A DNA stretch of 64,000 bases from Rhodopseudomonas julia (GCF_030813515.1 NZ_JAUSUK010000001.1:372001-436000), one strand, 5' to 3'. Shown: positions 35,113 through 43,535, counted from the first letter of the stretch. Numbers and translations are program-made. Notes: generated by a model from the letters alone, not told the origin.

Positions 35113-35486
35113 ACCTCCTCCACGGCTTCGATGCGGGTAAAGCGGCCGCTCGCGTCGGGATCGTGGCAGATGACGCAGAGAAAACCCCGCGCGCCGAGCC
35201 GCAGCCGGTCGCCGGCCAGAAGCCCCACCTCGCGCCGCACGAAAATCTCATGTGTCACCTCGCCGACCCGTCCTTCGCCGAGCGCCACCTCGCGGGCCGT
35301 TCCGGGTCGGAGATCGGCCCAGACATGCCCGATCGGCAGATAGGTGGCAGTTTCGCCGCCGAGCCCGTCGGGCGCGGTTACCGGCCGTTCCCAGACCATG
35401 CGCTGGGAGAGCCGGCCCGGCCTGGTCACAGGTCGCGTCACAGCTCGCATTCCGGACCGCATCCCCGTCCGGCGCGCCGCGCTCAT
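35109..35486 (-). CDS. GTA gp7-like head closure protein
   Basis: A 125-residue head closure protein: GRLSQRMVWERPVTAPDGLG, WADLRPGTAREVALGEGRVG, HEIFVRREVGLLAGDRLRLG, and CVICHDPDASGRFTRIEAVEE. The start at 35486 overlaps the gp6 stop (ATGA). A much longer open frame upstream is a shadow over gp6. The first 25 residues are a repetitive Arg/Thr/Pro extension. Confidence 0.88.
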   Translation of the reverse strand: MSAARRTGMRSGMRAVTRPVTRPGRLSQRMVWERPVTAPDGLGGETATYLPIGHVWADLRPGTAREVALGEGRVGEVTHEIFVRREVGLLAGDRLRLGARGFLCVICHDPDASGRFTRIEAVEEV

Positions 35487-36037
35487 GCCGGCACCAGTTC
35501 GCGAAATGGCGCGATCAGCCGCTCGTAGCCCGCCGGCAGCGCGCCCGGCCCATCCGCTTCGAGTGCTGCGCCGCGATGCTCGTACCAATGGGCGGCGCGC
35601 AACAGGATCGCCTGGCGCAAGGGCGCCGGCACCTCGGCTGCACTCTCGCCGAAACCCGCGGTGACGTCGATCTGAAGCCGGATCATGCCCCAAAGCCTCG
35701 TGTCGAGCCGGAGCTCGTCCGCCGCGCCCCCAAGCGAAATCTCGTCCTCTTCGAGGAGCCTTTCGCCTGAAGCCGTCATGAGCCGCGCCCGATCCACCGA
35801 CAGGAGCGGGCGGATCGGCAGGCGCAGACGTCCGCCTTGCGGCCGTTCCGTCAGGACCAGCCGCCATGCTTGGGCGATCAGAACTTTTCGGAGATCGCCT
35901 TCGAGCGCCACGCGCGCGGCAACAAGATAAGCGGAGATGAGCTCGTCTTCGGCCTCGTGCTCGACGCGCAGATGCGCCTTCGCCTCGGCGAGCGACACGG
36001 GCTCCACCTCCGGCCCTTCCAGAAGAATGCGTTGCAT
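35483..36037 (-). CDS. GTA gp6-like head-tail connector
   Basis: A 184-residue connector protein: VEPVSLAEAKAHLRVEHEAE, DELISAYLVAARVALEGDLR, VTAGFGESAAEVPAPLRQAI and HWYEHRGAALE. It is the first gene after the post-capsid terminator, and its translation is coupled to gp7. Confidence 0.9.
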   Translation of the reverse strand: MQRILLEGPEVEPVSLAEAKAHLRVEHEAEDELISAYLVAARVALEGDLRKVLIAQAWRLVLTERPQGGRLRLPIRPLLSVDRARLMTASGERLLEEDEISLGGAADELRLDTRLWGMIRLQIDVTAGFGESAAEVPAPLRQAILLRAAHWYEHRGAALEADGPGALPAGYERLIAPFRELVPA

Positions 36038-36051
36038 ATGTCACCTTGGGG

Positions 36052-36084
36052 AAAAAAGGAGCGGCCTGCCCGAAGGCAGGCCGC
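36052..36084 (-). terminator. Intrinsic terminator between capsid gp5 and gp6
   Basis: On the minus strand a perfect 10-bp GC stem (GCGGCCTGCC with its complement, 36084-36061) closes on a TTCG tetraloop and is followed by TCC and six T (36057-36052). It is oriented to stop transcripts leaving the capsid gene, 97 bp after the gp5 stop and 14 bp before the gp6 start codon. Confidence 0.75.
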
Positions 36085-36181
36085 AGGCCGGGGCCCCGTC
36101 GGAGGATGGGGGTGCAGGAGCGGGACCCCGGATCACATGAGGGCAGCACCCTCAGGTCGGTGACGACCCTTCTTCGCACGC

Positions 36182-37507
36182 CTAGCTTGCGCTAAACTTG
36201 ACAAGTTTGATCGCTTCGAAATTGAGGACGCCGCCGCCGACCCGTTTCGTGGTGTAAAAAAGCACGTAGGGCTTGGCCGAATAGGGATCGCGCAGGATGC
36301 GGATGCCCTGGCGATCGACGATCAGATAGCCGCGCGAAAAATCACCGAAGGCGATCGACAGAGAGCCTGCGGCGATGTCGGGCATGTCTTCGGCTTCCAC
36401 GACCGGGAAATTCATGATCGTGGCGCGGCTGCCGAGACCCGCCGGCGGCGCCCAGACATAATTGCCGTCGGCGTCCTTCAATTTTCGAACCGCCGCCTCG
36501 GTGCGCCGGTTCATGACGAAATGGGCGTTCTGGCGATAGCCGGCCTTCAGCGCATAGACGAGGTCGATGAGAAGATCGCTCGGCATGTCGGCGGGAAAGC
36601 CGCCTGACACCCCGGTCGAAAGCGTGCCGAGCTTGCCCCATTCCCAGGCGCTTTCGGCGACATTCGGCACGGCGAGAAATCCCGTCGGTTTCTTGTTGCC
36701 GTCACCATTGACGAAGGCCGCGCTCTCTTGTTCAGCAAAGGCCTGATCGACCTCGCCGGCCAGCCAGGCGGAGAGATCGACGATCGCATCGTCGAGAAGC
36801 GCGCCCGTCGCCGCGGGCATCGCATAAAGCTCCATCACCGGATATTCGAGCGCGTCGAGAACCGGCGTATCCGTCTCCGGCCGCGCCTCGCTCTCTCCGA
36901 CCCATCCGGTCGCCGGCCCGCTCACCGCGAACGGCTTTTTGTAGAGGCTGCCCGACACGGTGATCGTGCTCGCGATGGCACGGATCGGCGACACCTCGAC
37001 AAGCCTGCGGCCGATCTCCGCTTCCGTCTCGTCCGGCACCAGATAGCCGCCATCGGCGCCATCGGAGGTGCCGATCGCCATCGCCTTTCGCTCGAGCCGT
37101 GCAAGAGCCGCGGTCTCGCCCGCCCGCAGGTAGCGGGAGAAGGCAGCGCCATGGCCAGAGAGATCGGCGCCGGCGCGTTCCAGACGCGGCTCCGCCCCGG
37201 TGCCGCCGGAAAGCCGAGGCCGCCGCCCCTCGATCGTCAGGCGTTCGATCGCCCTTTCCTGCCGGTCGAGCACGTCGTTGAGGCGCGCCACCTTCTCTTC
37301 GGTGACGACATCGGGGGCAAGGCGCCGCTCGATCTCGCCGAGCCGCTCGTCATTGGCTTCCTTGAAGGCCTCGAAGGCGTTCATGAACTCGTCGAAGGCG
37401 GCGCCCACTTCAGGCGTCGGCCCCGCCTTGGTCTCGGCGAGGGGATCGCCATGCATCTTGTTTTCCAGCGCCGGGCGCAGCTCGGCCGTTCGGGCAGACA
37501 TCGTCAT
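36182..37507 (-). CDS. GTA gp5-like HK97-fold major capsid protein
   Basis: A 441-residue capsid protein. The N-terminal delta domain is a charged coiled coil (about 30-95, e.g. EFMNAFEAFKEANDERLGEI). The mature part begins around residue 135, with TSDGADGGYLVPDETEAEIG, then SAWEWGKL, MPDIAAGSLSIAFGDFSRGY and the capsid C-terminus LFYTTKRVGGGVLNFEAIK. The gp4 protease, encoded 23 bp upstream, should remove the delta domain. Confidence 0.95.
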   Translation of the reverse strand: MTMSARTAELRPALENKMHGDPLAETKAGPTPEVGAAFDEFMNAFEAFKEANDERLGEIERRLAPDVVTEEKVARLNDVLDRQERAIERLTIEGRRPRLSGGTGAEPRLERAGADLSGHGAAFSRYLRAGETAALARLERKAMAIGTSDGADGGYLVPDETEAEIGRRLVEVSPIRAIASTITVSGSLYKKPFAVSGPATGWVGESEARPETDTPVLDALEYPVMELYAMPAATGALLDDAIVDLSAWLAGEVDQAFAEQESAAFVNGDGNKKPTGFLAVPNVAESAWEWGKLGTLSTGVSGGFPADMPSDLLIDLVYALKAGYRQNAHFVMNRRTEAAVRKLKDADGNYVWAPPAGLGSRATIMNFPVVEAEDMPDIAAGSLSIAFGDFSRGYLIVDRQGIRILRDPYSAKPYVLFYTTKRVGGGVLNFEAIKLVKFSAS

Positions 37508-37530
37508 TTCGTCCTCTTGGTTTCGCGTGT

Positions 37531-38157
37531 TCAGGAAAAGGCCGGTCTTCCGCCGGCAATCCGGGCAGCTTTCGGCCCAACAGCTTTCGGTCCAGCAGCT
37601 TTCGGCCGGGCAGGTGTCAGGCGCCGCGCGGCGTCCAAAAACCTTGCGGAAAGCCCCGCCTCGCTTGTCTTGACGGAGACGATGCGTGCCTCCGTCAGCA
37701 TCGGAAAGGTGACGATCGAGACCTCCCAGAGATCGATCTCGTAGAGACGCCGGATGCCGGCCCGCCGGTCCTTGCGCCCGCGCAGCGTGCGGTAGCCGAT
37801 CGACAGCCCGTCGAGCCCGCCCGCCTTCAGCAGCGCATGCACCTCGCGTGCCCGCGCCACGTCGAGCGTCAGCCGTCCGCGCACGAAAAGCCCGCGCCGA
37901 TCCTCGGCAATCTCCTCCCAGACGCCGATCGGCTCGGCCGGATCGTGCTGGAAGAGCATGCGGATGCCGGCCGCCCCGCGCGCCTTCAAAGAACTCGCGA
38001 AGGCGCCCGGCATGACCATGTCGCCGGCCATGTCGCGCCGGCCGAAAAGGCTCGCATAGCCGGAGAAGCGCCCATCGGCGCCGATCTCCTGCAGGCTTTC
38101 CCGCAAGGCCGCGGTGGCGGGGAGGATGTCCGGCCCGTGCCGGGCGAGCGCCCTCAT
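37531..38157 (-). CDS. GTA gp4-like HK97 prohead protease
   Basis: A 208-residue prohead protease. Motifs: FSGYASLFGRRDMAGDMVMP, GAFASSL, IRMLFQHDPAEPIGVWEEIA with the catalytic His, and LDGLSIGYRT with the catalytic Ser. The start MRALARHG (38157) overlaps the upstream small ORF by ATGA. The C-terminal tail carries a short repeat (RPKAAGPKAVGPKAARIAGG). Confidence 0.92.
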   Translation of the reverse strand: MRALARHGPDILPATAALRESLQEIGADGRFSGYASLFGRRDMAGDMVMPGAFASSLKARGAAGIRMLFQHDPAEPIGVWEEIAEDRRGLFVRGRLTLDVARAREVHALLKAGGLDGLSIGYRTLRGRKDRRAGIRRLYEIDLWEVSIVTFPMLTEARIVSVKTSEAGLSARFLDAARRLTPARPKAAGPKAVGPKAARIAGGRPAFS

Positions 38158-38321
38158 CGCACCACCCGGAAGCGCGGCCTGCCGGTCTCGCCGGCCGCGC
38201 CGTTTCCGTGGCGCGCGAATCTCTGCTCGGCGATCGCCCCCAAAAGCCTGACGGCGAATTCCGAAAAGACGGCGCGATGGTCCGTTCGCGCCGGCAACAG
38301 CGCGTTCCAAAATCTCTTCAT
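38154..38321 (-). CDS. 55-residue GTA-cluster protein upstream of gp4
   Basis: An ORF of 55 codons, MKRFWNALLPARTDHRAVFS to GETGRPRFRVVR, lies between the small membrane ORF and gp4 and ends inside the gp4 start (ATGA). It is basic and has no membrane helix. Tight coupling supports translation. I recognise no family; its position is that of the g3.5 region. Confidence 0.55.
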   Translation of the reverse strand: MKRFWNALLPARTDHRAVFSEFAVRLLGAIAEQRFARHGNGAAGETGRPRFRVVR

Positions 38322-38336
38322 CGTGGCCTCGAAAGT

Positions 38337-38525
38337 TCAGGAATGGTCGCGGAACAGCCGGTTGAGCTGTGCGATCTCCTTGACGAAATCGTTGAACCGC
38401 CGGTTGGAGGCGGCGAGCTCGCGCAGGCTCCAGACGAGAAGCCCGGAGGCGCCCGACGCCCACAGAAACAGCGCCAGATGCGCCAGATCGCCCCGTTCGG
38501 CGAAGGTCTTGGTGAGCTCAGGCAT
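38337..38525 (-). CDS. Small membrane protein at the GTA g3.5 position
   Basis: A 62-residue protein with a hydrophobic helix (HLALFLWASGASGLLVWSLR) and a polar helical tail (FNDFVKEIAQLNRLF). Start MPELTK (38525) follows GAAGGGG; the longer frame is unlikely. RcGTA-like clusters carry a small ORF, g3.5, between portal and protease. Here the portal gene is displaced by a LysR/transporter insertion. Confidence 0.65.
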   Translation of the reverse strand: MPELTKTFAERGDLAHLALFLWASGASGLLVWSLRELAASNRRFNDFVKEIAQLNRLFRDHS

Positions 38526-38583
38526 CGTCACCCCTTCGCTTCCTGTCATGTCCGCCCAGCCGGAGAACCGGCAGGCGCCCGGA

Positions 38584-39465
38584 TCAGCTTGCCGGGTCGG
38601 GCGCGACCGCCGCGTCTTCCAGCCAGGCGATGAAAAGCTGCGCATCGCGGTTCGGCCGACGCGGCCTCAGCGCGACATAGGCCTGCCCCGTCGGAGCAAA
38701 GCCGAAAGGCGCCAGAAGCCGTCCCGCCGCAACATCGTCGCGCACCAGCACTTCGGGCGCGATCGCCACGCCGAGCCCGGCCGTCGCAGCTTCCAGCAAG
38801 AAGTAGAAATGCTCGAAGACGCGCCCGCCCGCCGGCGGCGCCAGATCCATCTCACGGCACCAATCGGCCCAGGCCGCCGGCCGCGTCTTCGTATGGAGCG
38901 CCGGCAGCGCATGAAGCGTCTCCGGCGCATCGAGATCGACGCTCGCGGCACATTTCGGGCTCACCACCGGCCCGGCCGCCTCGGCAAACAGCTCCGTCAC
39001 CTCCGCATCGCCCCAGGGCCCGCGCCCGACGCGGATCGCCACGTCGAAACGATGGCGGGAGAAATCCACCGGCCCGTATTCACCGGTCAGCCGCACCTCG
39101 ATCTTCGGATGCGCCGTCTGGAAATCGACGAGCCGCGGGATCAGCCAGCGCATGGCGAGCGTGCCCGTGCAGGAGACGTCGAGAAACCGGCTCTCGCTCT
39201 GCATGGCGCGCGCGACCGCCACCTCGATGCCGTCGAAGGCCTCGGTCAAGGCCGGTTCGAGCTCCAGCGCCGTCTGCGTCGGCACCAGCTTGTTGCGCGG
39301 CCCCTCGAACAGCGGAACCTCAAGGATCTCCTCCAAAAGCCGCACCTGGCGGCTGACGGCGCCATGCGTCACGCCGAGCTCGTCGGCGGCAAGCCGCATC
39401 TGACCATGCCGCATCGTCGCCTCGAAGGCACGCAGGGCATTGAGCGGAAGAGCACCGCGCTTCAT
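38584..39465 (-). CDS. GcvA-like LysR-family regulator
   Basis: A 293-residue LysR protein of the GcvA/AmpR-like group: PLNALRAFEATMRHGQMRLA, DELGVTHGAVSRQVRLLEEI, PLFEGPRNKLVPT. Start MKRGALPLN (39465). It is divergent from the DMT transporter gene with a 128-bp shared region, so it probably controls that gene. The pair is foreign to the GTA and separates gp3 from the g3.5 ORFs. Confidence 0.9.
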   Translation of the reverse strand: MKRGALPLNALRAFEATMRHGQMRLAADELGVTHGAVSRQVRLLEEILEVPLFEGPRNKLVPTQTALELEPALTEAFDGIEVAVARAMQSESRFLDVSCTGTLAMRWLIPRLVDFQTAHPKIEVRLTGEYGPVDFSRHRFDVAIRVGRGPWGDAEVTELFAEAAGPVVSPKCAASVDLDAPETLHALPALHTKTRPAAWADWCREMDLAPPAGGRVFEHFYFLLEAATAGLGVAIAPEVLVRDDVAAGRLLAPFGFAPTGQAYVALRPRRPNRDAQLFIAWLEDAAVAPDPAS

Positions 39466-39490
39466 GTGCGTTTTCCTCACACCAAGCGCC

Positions 39491-39506
39491 AAAAATCATC
39501 GTTTTT
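39491..39506. promoter_or_regulatory. Palindrome in the LysR/DMT divergent region
   Basis: AAAAA-TCATCG-TTTTT is an A/T-rich inverted repeat 26 bp from the LysR start, in an otherwise GC-rich region. It is a candidate LysR site. Confidence 0.35.
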
Positions 39507-39593
39507 CCAAGAAAGCGCAATCAGCCAGAAGAGGAAATGACAACATCACGCCGCGCTGCCTACGGCCGCAGACCCCTCTCCTGGAAAGCCTGC

Positions 39594-40433
39594 ATGGACA
39601 ATCACGTCTTCGCCGCGGTCATCCTCGCCGCCCTTCTCCATGCCGGATGGAATTCCGTGGTGAAGGTCGGGCTCGACCGTGTCTCCACGATCCTGCTCCT
39701 CGCCATCGCGCAGGGGGCGATCGCAGCCGTCGCGCTGCCCTTCGTCGACCGGCCGGCGGCGGCCGCCTTCCCGATGATCGCGGCTGCGGCCGCCCTTCAT
39801 GCCGGCTACAAGCTCTTTCTCATCGAAGCCTATGCGCGCGCCGATCTCAGCCAGGCCTATCCGCTCGCCCGCGGCGCCGCGCCGATCTTCGTCACGGTCA
39901 TCTCCGTCCTGTTTCTCGATGCCACCTTTGCGCCGTCCGCTCTGGTCGCCATCGGCGCCATCTCGGCCGGGATTCTCCTGATGGCGGCGAAGGGCTCGAC
40001 CTCCGGCCGCATGGACGGGCATGCCCTCTTCTTCGCCCTCGGCACGGCCGGCTTCACCGCCAGCTACACGCTTCTCGACGGGCTTGGCGCGCGCGTTGCC
40101 GGCACACCGTCCGGCTTCGTCCTGTGGATGGTCATCGGCGATACCGCTCTCCTCACGGCCTTCATCGCCCTGCGGCATGGCCGCGCCGCCTTCGCCGGCC
40201 TCCGGCCCGCCTGGAAAAGCGGCGTCGCCGCCGGGGCGATGTCACTCGGCTCTTATTGGATCGCGGTCTGGGCGTTCACGCAGGCGCCGATCGCGCTCGT
40301 TGCAGCCTTGCGGGAATCGAGCATCCTCTTTGCCGCGCTCATCGCCGCCTTCGTTCTGCGCGAACCCGTCAGCCGCTGGCGGTGGATCTCCGCCGCCTGC
40401 ATCGCCTGCGGTCTCGCCCTGATGAAGGCCTGA
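39594..40433 (+). CDS. EamA/DMT-family transporter
   Basis: A 279-residue, ten-helix drug/metabolite transporter. Each half has the EamA repeat: AAVILAALLHAGWNSVVKVG, LIEAYARADLSQAYPLARGA in the first, and FFALGTAGFTASYTLLDGLG, LVAALRESSILFAALIAAFV in the second. Start MDNHVF (39594) places the first helix at the N-terminus. The substrate is unknown. It converges on the portal gene with a 6-bp gap. Confidence 0.88.
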   Translation: MDNHVFAAVILAALLHAGWNSVVKVGLDRVSTILLLAIAQGAIAAVALPFVDRPAAAAFPMIAAAAALHAGYKLFLIEAYARADLSQAYPLARGAAPIFVTVISVLFLDATFAPSALVAIGAISAGILLMAAKGSTSGRMDGHALFFALGTAGFTASYTLLDGLGARVAGTPSGFVLWMVIGDTALLTAFIALRHGRAAFAGLRPAWKSGVAAGAMSLGSYWIAVWAFTQAPIALVAALRESSILFAALIAAFVLREPVSRWRWISAACIACGLALMKA

Positions 40434-40439
40434 AAACCG

Positions 40440-41591
40440 TTACGCCTCGAGCGGCCCGTAGCCCAGCGCCTCGCGCTTTTCGTCGTCGCTCAAAAAGCTC
40501 GCCTCGGACAAGCGCTTCCAGCGCTCCGCCCGGTCGGCGGCGAGCGCATCGATCTGATCGGCGTCATAGGCAAGGCGCAGACGCTCGCCGAAAGACGGCG
40601 CCAGCCAATTGGAGAGCGCACCCGTCATGCGCCCGATCAGTGGCAAGACCGTCTGCCGCCACAGCGCCCGGTTCGCCTCCTGGTAATTGGAATAGGTGTT
40701 GTCGCCGGGAATGCCCAAAAGCATCGGCGGCACGCCGAAGGCGAGCGCGATCTCGCGCGCCGCGGCGTTCTTCGCCTCCAGAAAATCCATGTCCCTCGGC
40801 GACAGACTCATCGCCTGCCAGGAGAGCCCGCCCTCCAACAGAAGCGGCCGTCCGGCATTGGCCGCGCCCTCGAAATTCTCTGTGAGCTCGCCTTTGAGGC
40901 GGGCGAACTGGTCTTCGGACAGGTTCGCCCCTTCCGGCCCCTGATAGACGAGCGCACCGGAAGGCCTCGCGGCATTCTCCAGAAGCGCCTTGTTCCAGGC
41001 CGACGCCTCGTTGTGGAGGTCGAGCGCCTTCTGCGCGGCTTCGAGCGGGGCGAAGCCGTAATAATCGTTGAGCGGATGAAAGAGCGTCAGATGCAGGATC
41101 GGCGACAGCCCCTCCTGCGGCATCTGAAAGCGCAGGCTGCGCCCGGCGACCGTATATTCATACGCCTCCGCCCAGCCCTCGGGCCCGGCAATCACCTTCA
41201 TCCGGTCCGGCCGCAGCGCATAGATTTCACGGATCTCACCGTCTGAGCCCGCCACCGCCTCCAGATAGGCATTGCCGGCGGTCAGGAGATGGCCATAGGC
41301 CGCCTCGAACAGCTCCGCCCCGGCCTCACGCGGATTGGGACGGGCGAGAAGCGCCAAGAGCGGATGCTCGGCGAGCTCTCGCGCGCCCTCATAAAGAAGT
41401 AGCGGCACGGAGGCCGCCGCCTCGGAAATCAACCGCACGGCGCGGTAGACGATAGCATTTTCCATATAGCCCCGCCGGGCGAGCGCCGCGTAATGGCGCG
41501 GCGTCCACACCGGCGCGCCGGTGCGTGCAAAGGCGATCAGCGGTCCCGTGCGCGAGGCTTTCGCCTCCGGCGCTTGTCTCCACCAGCGCAT
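40440..41591 (-). CDS. GTA gp3-like HK97 portal protein
   Basis: A 383-residue portal protein. Features: NAIVYRAVRLISEAAASVPL, LLARPNPREAGAELFEAAYG, NAYLEAVAG, HLTLFHPLNDYYGFAPLEAA, EIALAFGVPPMLLGIPGDNT, YSNYQEANRALWRQTVLPLI. It is isolated from gp2 by the QorB/HxlR insertion and from g3.5/gp4 by the LysR/DMT insertion. The only same-strand neighbour upstream is the quinone-reductase-like gene. Confidence 0.94.
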   Translation of the reverse strand: MRWWRQAPEAKASRTGPLIAFARTGAPVWTPRHYAALARRGYMENAIVYRAVRLISEAAASVPLLLYEGARELAEHPLLALLARPNPREAGAELFEAAYGHLLTAGNAYLEAVAGSDGEIREIYALRPDRMKVIAGPEGWAEAYEYTVAGRSLRFQMPQEGLSPILHLTLFHPLNDYYGFAPLEAAQKALDLHNEASAWNKALLENAARPSGALVYQGPEGANLSEDQFARLKGELTENFEGAANAGRPLLLEGGLSWQAMSLSPRDMDFLEAKNAAAREIALAFGVPPMLLGIPGDNTYSNYQEANRALWRQTVLPLIGRMTGALSNWLAPSFGERLRLAYDADQIDALAADRAERWKRLSEASFLSDDEKREALGYGPLEA

Positions 41592-41696
41592 GCGTGTCTC
41601 CCTTGTTCAAGCGGCCTTCTCGGGATTCGCGGCCGCTCTCGACGCTCCCCTCCCCAGGAAGGAGAGGGGCGGCCCGATCAGGGGAGACCCGCCGGA

Positions 41697-42566
41697 TCAG
41701 CCCTTCAGAGCCGCCTCGATCGTTGCTGCAAAAGGCGTCGTCGGCCGGCCGATCAGCCGGGACAGTTCATGGCGATCGTCGAAGAGATCGCCCTTGGCGG
41801 CCCCGGCGTCGGAATCGGCGAGCATCGCCGCCACGCCTTCCGGCAGGCCGGCGCTCTTGAGCGCTGCGCGATACTCCGCTTCGGGCATGTCGGCATAGGC
41901 GACCGCCTTGCCCGACTGGCGCGAGATTTCGGCGGCAAATTCGGTGAGCGTATAGGCCTCGTCGCCGGCGAGTTCGTAAACTCGGCGCGGCTCAGTGTCA
42001 TCGACCAGCGCGGCAGCCGCCGCTTCCGCATAATCGGCGCGTGCAGCACTTGCGATCCGGCCGCCATCGGCGCTCCCCATCAGGGCGCCATGCTCCAGCG
42101 CCGGCGGGATCGAGGCGGCGTAATTCTCCGTGTACCAGCCGTTGCGCAACAGCGTGACCGCGAGGCCGCTTGCGGCCAGCGCCGCTTCGGTGTCGCGATG
42201 CTCCTCCGCCAGCCCGAGGGTCGAGCGGTCGGCATGCAGGAGGCTCGTATAGGCGATGCGCTCAACACCGGCGCGCTTTGCCGCCTCCACGACATTGCGG
42301 TGCTGGCCCGTGCGGCTTCCGACCGCGTTTGAGGAAATCAGCAACAGCCGCTCCACACCGGCAAAGGCGGCATCGAGCGTCTCCGGGCGCTCGTAATCGC
42401 CTTCACGGATCGTGACGCCCTCAGGGAAAAGCTTCGCGGACCGCGCGGGATCACGCACGATCGCGGCGACGGCCTCGGCGCCGACGCGGCGGACGAGGTC
42501 GGCAATGACGAGGCGGCCGAGCTGGCCGCTCGCGCCGGTGACGGCATAGCGTGGATTGGTGCTCAT
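41697..42566 (-). CDS. NmrA-like NAD(P)H:quinone oxidoreductase (QorB-like)
   Basis: A 289-residue NmrA/SDR protein: AVTGASGQLGRLVIADLVRR (Rossmann), VRDPARS, ERLLLISSNAVGSRTGQHRN, IAYTSLLHAD, LRNGWYTENY. This resembles E. coli QorB (YtfG), which reduces quinones with NADPH. It is divergent from an HxlR regulator, as qorB is from qorR in other bacteria. Confidence 0.85.
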   Translation of the reverse strand: MSTNPRYAVTGASGQLGRLVIADLVRRVGAEAVAAIVRDPARSAKLFPEGVTIREGDYERPETLDAAFAGVERLLLISSNAVGSRTGQHRNVVEAAKRAGVERIAYTSLLHADRSTLGLAEEHRDTEAALAASGLAVTLLRNGWYTENYAASIPPALEHGALMGSADGGRIASAARADYAEAAAAALVDDTEPRRVYELAGDEAYTLTEFAAEISRQSGKAVAYADMPEAEYRAALKSAGLPEGVAAMLADSDAGAAKGDLFDDRHELSRLIGRPTTPFAATIEAALKG

Positions 42567-42596
42567 CGGAATTCTCCGGTCTCTTTTGTTGACATA

Positions 42597-42611
42597 GTCT
42601 CATTTAGAGAC
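42597..42611. promoter_or_regulatory. Inverted repeat operator between QorB-like gene and HxlR
   Basis: GTCTC-ATTTA-GAGAC is a perfect 5-bp inverted repeat in the 103-bp divergent region, just downstream of a plus-strand TTGACA (42589-42594). HxlR regulators bind such sites; it probably controls both genes. Confidence 0.5.
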
Positions 42612-42669
42612 CTTATAGCCACCGGAGAAGACGGCACTTTCCCGTCACCAGGTTACCGACAAGCCCCTT

Positions 42670-43092
42670 ATGGAGGTCGAGATGGCGCAAGAGCTGGAGC
42701 CGCACCGCGCGCTCGGTGAAAAATTCGAAAGCTGGATCAAGTTCGATTTCGATGCGACGCGCTGCCCGGTGCGCAACCTCCTCGACCATATCGGCGACCG
42801 CTGGTCGATCCTCATTCTCTCAGCGCTCGCCGGCGGGCCAAAACGCTTCAGCGCGCTCGCCCGCGCCGTGCCGGACATCTCCAAGCGCATGCTCACGCAG
42901 ACACTACGCCGGCTGCAATCCGACGGCTTCATCGACCGCGACGTCCAGCCGACCGTGCCGCCGCAGGTCACCTATTCGCTCACCCCCCTCGGCAAAAGCC
43001 TCGCCGGCCCGCTGCTTGGCCTCATCGAATGGGCGGAAACCAATTTCGCCTCCGTCGTGGAAGCGCGCGCAAAAATGGCCGAGGCGGCGTAA
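42670..43092 (+). CDS. HxlR-family transcriptional regulator
   Basis: A 140-residue winged-helix regulator: [75 protein letters not shown]. Cys32 next to the first helix is at the position used for redox sensing in QorR/YodB-type members. The start may instead be MAQELE (42682). It probably represses the divergent quinone reductase gene. Confidence 0.9.
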   Translation: MEVEMAQELEPHRALGEKFESWIKFDFDATRCPVRNLLDHIGDRWSILILSALAGGPKRFSALARAVPDISKRMLTQTLRRLQSDGFIDRDVQPTVPPQVTYSLTPLGKSLAGPLLGLIEWAETNFASVVEARAKMAEAA

Positions 43093-43158
43093 CGACCTCC
43101 GCCCCATCGGAATCGCGTTCTTCGAAAACCGGTCTGTCGGCACGGCCGCGCGGTACGC

Positions 43159-43255
43159 ACCCCACCTCCCCCTTGTGGGGAGGTCGACGCGCCATCAGGA
43201 GCGGCGGGTGGGGGTCGCTGACCTCGATCCAATCACGGCAATGCCGGTTTCCTTG
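43159..43255 (+). repeat. Palindromic intergenic repeat, copy 1
   Basis: CCCCACCTCCCCCTTGTGGG starts a unit continuing GGAGGTCGACGCGCC, CGGCGGGTGGGGGTC, ACCTCGATCCAATCACGG. The beginning and middle can pair (CCCCACC with GGTGGGG type arms). The same unit recurs at 43438. The end carries AATGCCGGTTTCCTTGG, repeated 45 bp later. Confidence 0.7.
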
Positions 43256-43274
43256 GCCAACCCGAAGTCTATCC

Positions 43275-43340
43275 GATCATGGCAATGCCGGTTTCCTTGG
43301 TCGACCCCCACCCCTAACCCTCCCCACAAGGGGGAGGGGG
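43275..43340 (-). repeat. Partial inverted copy of the same repeat
   Basis: AATGCCGGTTTCCTTGG is followed by GGTCGACCCCCACCCCTAAC and CCTCCCCACAAGGGGGAGGG. The CTCCCCACAAGGGGGAGG core is the reverse complement of the core in copies 1 and 3. Confidence 0.6.
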
Positions 43341-43437
43341 ACGGCCGTGCCCACTCTGAAATCTGTGCCCGCTCTCAAATCCAGGAACGCAGATCCATTC
43401 CCGGCGCCCATTTCTCCAGCAAGGCCGCGCCGCACGC

Positions 43438-43535
43438 TCCCACCTCCCCCTTTGTGGGGAGGTCGACGCGCCGCCAGGCGCGGCGGGTGGGGGCGCGGAC
43501 GTCGATCCAATCACGGCGACGGCGGTTTCTTCATC
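43438..43535 (+). repeat. Palindromic intergenic repeat, copy 3
   Basis: CCCACCTCCCCCTTTGTGGG, GGAGGTCGACGCGCC, CGGCGGGTGGGGGCG and GTCGATCCAATCACGG repeat the layout of copy 1 with a few changes. The three copies fill the 472-bp gap between HxlR and gp2. Confidence 0.7.

Noticed and set aside
35109-36179. Long gp7 with an extra 230 N-terminal residues
   Set aside because: The extension is an out-of-frame reading of gp6 and the terminator region; the ATGA overlap supports the short gp7.
37531-38463. gp4 starting near 38463
   Set aside because: The extra N-terminus overlaps two better small ORFs and lacks protease features; start 38157 is coupled to the upstream ORF.
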